A stretch of 10,582 nt of DNA from an uncultured Acetatifactor sp. GTDB taxonomy: Bacteria > Bacillota > Clostridia > Lachnospirales > Lachnospiraceae. The notes beneath the pieces were generated by a model. The model did not search any database, was not told the DNA's origin, and saw nothing but the letters and a program-made list of their open reading frames with translations. A program made the position numbers and the translations under genes. The stretch is taken from contig CAKRRU010000091.1 of the NCBI GenBank assembly GCA_934394515.1, forward strand, positions 1 to 10,582, written 5' to 3'. Every line of letters starts with the position of its first letter. Within the stretch, counting starts at the first letter, position 1. Of the stretch, positions 6,732 to 10,582 are shown one piece after another.

Positions 6732-7817
6732 TTACAATCTCGGAAGAGCGATATCCAACACTTCCTCGTGCCAGCAGTGGTCTCCCTCTCTGATATCGTG
6801 AATCGGGTATTCTTCCTTCCCATACAATTTGTATGCCCTCCGCACGATGTCAAGCTGCTCTGTCACATTCACCAGCCCTCTGGGACCATTCAGGTGGTCC
6901 TCCCTACAGGACTGGACAGTAAACGGTCTCGGTGCAATCAGAGAAGCAATGTCTCCCATATCAAAGTGTTCCCACAGATGCGGCACATAATTACAGCTGC
7001 AATTTCCGTTGAGTAACAACAGTGCATCCCGATATCCGTAGAGATATCCACTGATGATACACTTTTTTACACGGTCGTCCAGTGCGGAGATCCACAGCGT
7101 CTGCATCCCGCCACCGGAAAAGCCCATGACACCTAAATCTTCGGTATCCCATTCTCCGCGCTCGTACACATAGTCGATCAGCCTGGAAGCATCCCAGGTA
7201 CACATACCCGCTACAGTCTCTCCCAACGGTTCCGCCATATGTGCGAGGTGAAAACAGGTACTGGTCAGAAAAGATTTCTCATCTGTCCCCTTCTGCAAAG
7301 CCTCATCCCTGCGTTCTCCGAAGCCTCTGCAATCCGGACAGATTGCCACATAGCCTCGTTTTGCCAGCTGCATGCCGTAATCGTAATGATAAAAATCAAT
7401 CATACGCTTTACCGCCGGGATATCATCACGACCTGCCACACTGTACTTTCCGGCTCCCTGATGTCCCGGAAGAGCGAGAAAACATTTCTGCTTCCCTTCT
7501 CCCTGTTTCGGCGGAATCAGGATATACATGGGCATATACACTTCCGGCTCTACCCGGATGATCACTTTTTCCCGGCGGATGCCGTTTGGCAGCTCTGTGA
7601 CTTCCTCCACTTTGGGGTTCAGGTCACAAGTCTCCATATACTTCCAGCCCAGCAGTTCTTTAATGGTCTCTCTGGACTGTTCTTTCCAGGCTTCCCACTC
7701 TTCTTTAGTACTGCCCCGAAAAGCATCCTGTCTGGCATAGTTATCGAATTTTTTCTGCATCCCCTTCAGGCTTCCGTAGAAGTGAGGGATCTGAATCGTT
7801 GTGGCGGTATCTTCCAT
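6732..7817 (-). CDS. Alpha/beta hydrolase, acetyl-esterase-like (Abhydrolase_7 type)
   Basis: This 361-residue serine hydrolase has no signal peptide, so it should act in the cytoplasm. The nucleophile elbow GFSGGG places S234 as the catalytic serine. D307 in SCREDHLNGP and H347 (or H350) in GDHCWH complete the likely triad. The N-terminal 100 residues form a cap or leader region with PNGIRREKVIIRVEPEVYMPMYILIPP, typical of this large-esterase group, and LALPGHQG supplies the oxyanion region. Related proteins are annotated as acetyl xylan esterases or dienelactone-hydrolase-like enzymes. Deacylation of imported sugars is plausible, but the substrate is unknown. The ribosome site is odd: AGGA occurs twice, once only three bases before the ATG and once 13 bases before it. 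No strong terminator follows the stop. A second esterase lies just upstream on the same strand. Confidence 0.9.
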   Translation of the reverse strand: MEDTATTIQIPHFYGSLKGMQKKFDNYARQDAFRGSTKEEWEAWKEQSRETIKELLGWKYMETCDLNPKVEEVTELPNGIRREKVIIRVEPEVYMPMYILIPPKQGEGKQKCFLALPGHQGAGKYSVAGRDDIPAVKRMIDFYHYDYGMQLAKRGYVAICPDCRGFGERRDEALQKGTDEKSFLTSTCFHLAHMAEPLGETVAGMCTWDASRLIDYVYERGEWDTEDLGVMGFSGGGMQTLWISALDDRVKKCIISGYLYGYRDALLLLNGNCSCNYVPHLWEHFDMGDIASLIAPRPFTVQSCREDHLNGPRGLVNVTEQLDIVRRAYKLYGKEEYPIHDIREGDHCWHEEVLDIALPRL

Positions 7818-7861
7818 TTTTCCTAATTTTTCCTATTCTAAGCATCTATTACTTGCAATGT

Positions 7862-7890
7862 TCAATATTATCAGAACCTATCCATCTCAA
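7862..7890 (-). promoter_or_regulatory. Weak candidate promoter for the 6732-7817 esterase
   Basis: On the minus strand TTGAGA (7890-7885) is followed by 17 bases and TATTGA (7867-7862). The -35 matches well but the -10 is poor. A shifted alternative, TGATAATAT with TAATAT at 7870-7865, resembles an extended -10. Either would give a short leader to the ATG at 7817. Confidence 0.35.
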
Positions 7891-7916
7891 AATCTTATAT
7901 TTTTGTTTGCAAAACT

Positions 7917-7968
7917 AAGCTTTTTCAGATTTATAAAACAATCTGCTTAACTCAGTCCCAAAAAGCTT
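7917..7968. repeat. Nested inverted repeat between the two esterase genes
   Basis: AAGCTTTTT (7917-7925) is complementary to AAAAAGCTT (7960-7968). Immediately inside, CAGATT (7926-7931) is complementary to AATCTG (7940-7945). Together they give a 15-base-pair stem interrupted on one side by a 14-base bulge (7946-7959). On the minus-strand transcript the structure begins a few bases after the upstream esterase stop. It is followed only by a short AGTTTTG, so it is a weak terminator at best. It may instead stabilise the mRNA end or separate expression of the two esterases. Confidence 0.5.
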
Positions 7969-7974
7969 GGTTTT

Positions 7975-8841
7975 CTACCACTCTCTGCCCTGCGCATGCA
8001 GCCCGTCATCCGTATCACCGGCAAACAGGCTCTCCAGCCAGGTATGTGCCAGTTCCACCCAGGAGGTACATTCTTCCTGTACCGCTCTGCCGTCATTGGT
8101 CTCCGTCAGCTTATCCGCAAGTGCCAGGCCATGCGCACCTTTTTCATACATGTGGAATTCCGTGGGAACTCCGGCTCTGCGAAGTGCACTGACAAACAGC
8201 AGGGAATTTTCGATCGGTACGGACTGGTCTGCAAAGGTATGCCAGATAAATGTCTTAGGCACTTTTTTCGTTACCTGCTTCTCCAGAGACAGCTTCTCAC
8301 CCAGTTCTTCCTGCCTGCTGCCTAACAGATTCTCAAAAGATCCTCTGTGGGCAAACTCGCCGGAAGTGATGACCGGATAGCATAACAGCAGTCCGTCCGG
8401 ACGCAGCATCTCATGCTCGGATGCGGACAAGCCCTGACTTTCTGCCAGAAAATCCTCGTCCCAGAACACACCGAGACTGGCTGCCAGATGTCCGCCGGCA
8501 GAACACCCTTCCACAATGATCTTGTGCGGGTCAATATGCCACTCCGCTGCATGTTCTCTCAGAAGCTTTATGCTGTAAGCCAGTTCTTTTAAGGAAGTGG
8601 GGTATTCCGCAGGAGCGCAGGAATAACGAAGTATCGCTGCATGGTATCCCATGGCAAGAAATTTTAATGCCATAGGCTCTGCCTCTCTGTCAGAGGTTCT
8701 GGTATATCCGCCGCCCGGACATAACAGGATCAGTGGTCTGTCATTGATGGCCAGAGCATCGGAATCCTCCTGGATATAAGTAACCAGTTTTGCTCCCGGC
8801 AGGGAACCTTCCTGATGCATTTCATAGGTATTGTAAATCAT
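7975..8841 (-). CDS. Alpha/beta hydrolase, BD-FAE-like acetyl/feruloyl esterase
   Basis: This 288-residue serine hydrolase of the esterase/lipase superfamily has no signal peptide. The oxyanion-hole motif PGGGY lies at 42-46, the nucleophile S114 in GCSAGGH, the acid D205 in HTFADQSVP and the histidine H237 in EKGAHGLALAD. This order and spacing match the bifunctional feruloyl/acetyl xylan esterase group (BD-FAE) and related short-chain carboxylesterases. Because it is cytoplasmic, it probably acts on small esters taken up by the cell, such as acetylated oligosaccharides, and not on polymer; this is inference. AAAGGA lies about six bases before the ATG. The intrinsic terminator at 8868-8904 ends only 26 bases before the start codon, so this gene is expressed by read-through or from a promoter embedded in that hairpin. 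It is followed by another esterase on the same strand. Confidence 0.9.
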   Translation of the reverse strand: MIYNTYEMHQEGSLPGAKLVTYIQEDSDALAINDRPLILLCPGGGYTRTSDREAEPMALKFLAMGYHAAILRYSCAPAEYPTSLKELAYSIKLLREHAAEWHIDPHKIIVEGCSAGGHLAASLGVFWDEDFLAESQGLSASEHEMLRPDGLLLCYPVITSGEFAHRGSFENLLGSRQEELGEKLSLEKQVTKKVPKTFIWHTFADQSVPIENSLLFVSALRRAGVPTEFHMYEKGAHGLALADKLTETNDGRAVQEECTSWVELAHTWLESLFAGDTDDGLHAQGREW

Positions 8842-8867
8842 ATTCGTTCCTTTCCGCAGTGATAATT

Positions 8868-8904
8868 AAAAAAGCAGACCGTGTAGCAATACTACCCGGT
8901 CTGC
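8868..8904 (-). terminator. Intrinsic terminator between proS and the BD-FAE-like esterase
   Basis: On the minus strand GCAGACCG pairs with CGGTCTGC, and after one mismatch GTAG pairs with CTAC around a five-base loop (8887-8891). Six T follow (8873-8868). It lies about 100 bases after the proS stop and only 26 bases before the esterase ATG. It is a strong terminator by form. It could simply end the proS transcript or act as an attenuator for the esterase. Confidence 0.93.
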
Positions 8905-9003
8905 CTCTGCATTCCTATTATCTAAATTAGCAGCTATTCGAAGCTCCCTCTGCAAAATTGCTATTTCAAATCTTGCCTCAGCCTCACATAGTTACTCAAA
9001 TTT
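8905..9003 (-). other. Untranslated stretch between proS and its terminator
   Basis: About 100 bases separate the proS stop from the terminator, which is longer than a simple 3' end needs. On the minus strand TGCAGAGG occurs twice (8954-8947 and 8911-8904). Its GCAGA core also begins the terminator's left arm, so both copies could compete for the terminator's TCTGC arm. No open reading frame with a ribosome site and no T-box motif is present. GATAAT near 8914-8919 resembles a -10 but lacks a -35. Confidence 0.35.
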
Positions 9004-10437
9004 TTAGTATGCTCTACCCCAGTATACCATCTTTTTCGCAGGTTTTCCACAACATACGCAAGTATCTGCAATATGCTCCTGCTCAAAAGGCATACAACGG
9101 CTGGTAACAGAAAGCTTTTCCTTGATCTTGTCTTCACATTCCTGACATCCGCACCACATAGCCTTTACGAATCCGGACTTTTCGTTGAAGATCTGCTCGA
9201 ACTCTTCCATATTGTGAGCCACATAGGTATGGCTGTCACGGTGTGCTCTTGCTCTCTCCAGCATATCCTTCTGCATGGTCTCGAGAATCTCTGCAGCCTT
9301 GGTCTCCAGATCTTCCAATGCTACCTCGATCTTCTCTCTGGTGTCACGGCGGCAGATCACGCACTTGCCAGCCTCGATATCCTTAGGACCGATCTCCACA
9401 CGGATAGGATAACCTCTCATCTCAGCCTCTGCGAACTTGAAGCCGGGAGTCTTGTCGCTGTCATCTACTTTTACGCGGAAGCTCTTAGCCAGGCGGTCTC
9501 TCAGTTCATAAGCCTTATCCAGCACACCTTCCTTTTTCTGCATAACAGGTACAATGCAGATCTGGATCGGAGCCACACGGGGAGGAATTACCAGACCTTC
9601 GTTGTCACCGTGTACCATGATCAGTGCACCGATCAGACGGGTCGTCATACCCCAGGAAGTCTGATATACATGCTTTAACGTGTTGTCTTTATCTGCAAAC
9701 TGAATATCAAATGCTTTTGCAAAGCCGTCCCCGAAGTTGTGGCTGGTACCGGACTGCAGTGCCTTGCCGTCATGCATCAGCGCTTCCACGGTATAAGTTG
9801 CAACCGCACCGGCAAATTTTTCTTTCTCGGTCTTCTGTCCCTTGATCGCGGGAATCGCCAGAACCTCTTCCAGGAACTGTGCGTACAGGTTCAGCATCTG
9901 CAATGTTCTTGCCTCTGCCTCTTCTGCGGTAGCATGTGCGGTATGTCCCTCCTGCCACAGGAACTCTCTGGAGCGCAGGAAAGGTCTGGTCTCCTTCTCC
10001 CAACGTACTACGGAACACCACTGGTTATATACCTTGGGCAGATCTCTGTAGGAATGGATATCATTCTTGTAAAAATCACAGAACAGGGTCTCGGAAGTAG
10101 GTCTGACGCAAAGTCTCTCGGGAAGCTCGTTCAGTCCGCCGTGGGTCACCCATGCTACTTCCGGGGCAAATCCTTCTACGTGATCCTTTTCCTTGTCTAA
10201 CAGAGACTCAGGGATAAACAGGGGCAGATATACATTCTGTACCCCTACTGCCTTGAAACGTGCATCCAGTTCCTTCTGAATCAGCTCCCAGATTGCATAA
10301 CCTGCGGGCTTGATCACCATACACCCTTTTACGCTGGTGTAGTCACACAGCTCTGCTTTCTTGACTACATCGGTATACCACTGGGCGAAATCTTCCTCCA
10401 TGGAAGTAATCGCTTCTACCATTTTCTTGTCTGCCAT
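9004..10437 (-). CDS. proS: Prolyl-tRNA synthetase, archaeal/eukaryotic-like short form
   Basis: This class II synthetase attaches proline to tRNA-Pro in the cytoplasm. At 477 residues it is the archaeal-type enzyme, which lacks the roughly 180-residue editing insertion of the longer bacterial form. Visible parts: YLPLFIP (70-76) in the motif 1 region; RPTSET at 112-117; motif 2 at [20 protein letters not shown] with the family mark EGHTAHAT (163-170); motif 3 within 263-290 with GMTTRLIG and PPRVAP; an anticodon-binding domain (about 291-395); and a C-terminal zinc domain with C429, C431 or C434, C448 and C460, C462 or C463, ending in WGRAY with the usual terminal tyrosine. AAGGAG lies about eight bases before the ATG. 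Expression is controlled by the T-box leader just upstream. With no editing insertion, mischarged Ala-tRNA-Pro would need a separate deacylase. Confidence 0.97.
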   Translation of the reverse strand: MADKKMVEAITSMEEDFAQWYTDVVKKAELCDYTSVKGCMVIKPAGYAIWELIQKELDARFKAVGVQNVYLPLFIPESLLDKEKDHVEGFAPEVAWVTHGGLNELPERLCVRPTSETLFCDFYKNDIHSYRDLPKVYNQWCSVVRWEKETRPFLRSREFLWQEGHTAHATAEEAEARTLQMLNLYAQFLEEVLAIPAIKGQKTEKEKFAGAVATYTVEALMHDGKALQSGTSHNFGDGFAKAFDIQFADKDNTLKHVYQTSWGMTTRLIGALIMVHGDNEGLVIPPRVAPIQICIVPVMQKKEGVLDKAYELRDRLAKSFRVKVDDSDKTPGFKFAEAEMRGYPIRVEIGPKDIEAGKCVICRRDTREKIEVALEDLETKAAEILETMQKDMLERARAHRDSHTYVAHNMEEFEQIFNEKSGFVKAMWCGCQECEDKIKEKLSVTSRCMPFEQEHIADTCVCCGKPAKKMVYWGRAY

Positions 10438-10494
10438 TTTCTCTCTCCTTTTTTGATTTGATACTTTGTTTTACTACAACTATTCACGGAAACG
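10438..10494 (-). other. proS leader between terminator and start
   Basis: This short A-rich stretch carries the ribosome site AAGGAG near 10446-10451. I see no second hairpin able to hide that site, so control appears to be by transcription termination only. Confidence 0.5.
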
Positions 10495-10541
10495 AAAAAC
10501 GCCGGGTCATCGCTCCCGAAAAAGGGACCGATCACTCGGCG
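10495..10541 (-). terminator. T-box terminator hairpin
   Basis: On the minus strand CGCCG (10541-10537) pairs with CGGCG (10504-10500). Further in, a long partly mismatched stem (GTGATCGGTCCC with GGGAGCGATGAC, two mismatches) closes a T-rich loop. Five T follow at 10499-10495. The left arm overlaps the T-box core, so this structure and the antiterminator exclude each other. Confidence 0.9.
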
Positions 10542-10582
10542 GTACCACCCTGATTGATACAAATACGTATCCTGCTCTGTCA
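10495..10582 (-). promoter_or_regulatory. T-box riboswitch of proS (3' half; truncated by the window edge)
   Basis: The minus strand reads AGGGTGGTACCGCCG at 10551-10537, a clear T-box match to AGGGTGGNACCGCG. It is followed by a terminator ending in TTTTT at 10499-10495. The leader senses uncharged tRNA: the T-box UGGU pairs with the tRNA 3' ACCA end, frees the antiterminator and allows proS transcription. UGGU implies an A at the tRNA discriminator position, as expected for tRNA-Pro. A small hairpin GATAC/GTATC (10571-10567 with 10560-10556) precedes the T-box and may be stem III. Stem I and the specifier codon, expected to be CCN for proline, lie beyond the right edge, as does the promoter. 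Confidence 0.95.

Noticed and set aside
7239..7826. Plus-strand open frame (195 codons) opposite the Abhydrolase_7-like esterase
   Set aside because: Lies wholly within a gene with an intact catalytic triad; no supporting domain.
8905..9003. A second T-box or known riboswitch before the BD-FAE-like esterase
   Set aside because: No GGGTGGNACCGCG-like sequence and no known aptamer core that I recognise; kept only as an unexplained leader.
9073..9678. Plus-strand open frame (201 codons) opposite proS
   Set aside because: Shadow of a conserved synthetase; cysteine- and leucine-rich product without family features.
1..10582. CRISPR array, insertion sequence, tRNA or rRNA
   Set aside because: No regularly spaced repeats, transposase-like proteins, terminal repeats or tRNA/rRNA-like folds were seen on either strand.

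Overview
The window looks like a chromosomal housekeeping segment from a Gram-positive clostridial bacterium, most likely a Lachnospiraceae-type gut Firmicute. This is inferred from a MutS2, a short archaeal-type prolyl-tRNA synthetase under a T-box leader, an OmpR/sensor kinase pair, purine-rich Shine-Dalgarno sites, compact intrinsic terminators and two cytoplasmic carbohydrate-esterase-like hydrolases. No species can be named from the sequence alone. I see no mobile element, CRISPR array, tRNA or rRNA.

Layout. The plus-strand left part (1-4810) holds a possible 3' end of an upstream gene, mutS2 (90-2471), a dense AT-rich intergenic region full of palindromes and TACAAT motifs (2472-2632), an OmpR/PhoB-type response regulator (2633-3334) and its membrane histidine kinase (3358-4785). 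A strong terminator overlaps the kinase stop codon. From 4897 onward every gene is on the minus strand. In transcription order these are the T-box leader (running off the right edge), proS (10437-9004), an intrinsic terminator, a BD-FAE-like esterase (8841-7975), an Abhydrolase_7-like esterase (7817-6732), a DEDDh exonuclease with a zinc-ribbon-like tail (6621-5641) and, directly abutting it, a small protein with a PD-(D/E)XK-like N-terminus and a winged helix at the C-terminus (5640-4897).

How the genes work together. MutS2 acts in ribosome rescue or recombination control. The two-component pair senses an unknown envelope signal and probably controls its own intergenic region. ProS charges tRNA-Pro, and its leader reads uncharged tRNA-Pro. 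The two hydrolases probably remove acyl groups from imported plant-derived sugars or similar esters. The exonuclease and nuclease-like protein form a two-gene unit with its own recognisable promoter, and their zero-gap junction suggests coupled production.

The least explained parts are the exonuclease/nuclease-like pair, the palindrome-rich region upstream of the response regulator, and the terminator that lies between proS and the first esterase with little room for a promoter behind it. Most of the window is otherwise ordinary, and I do not claim a proven new system.
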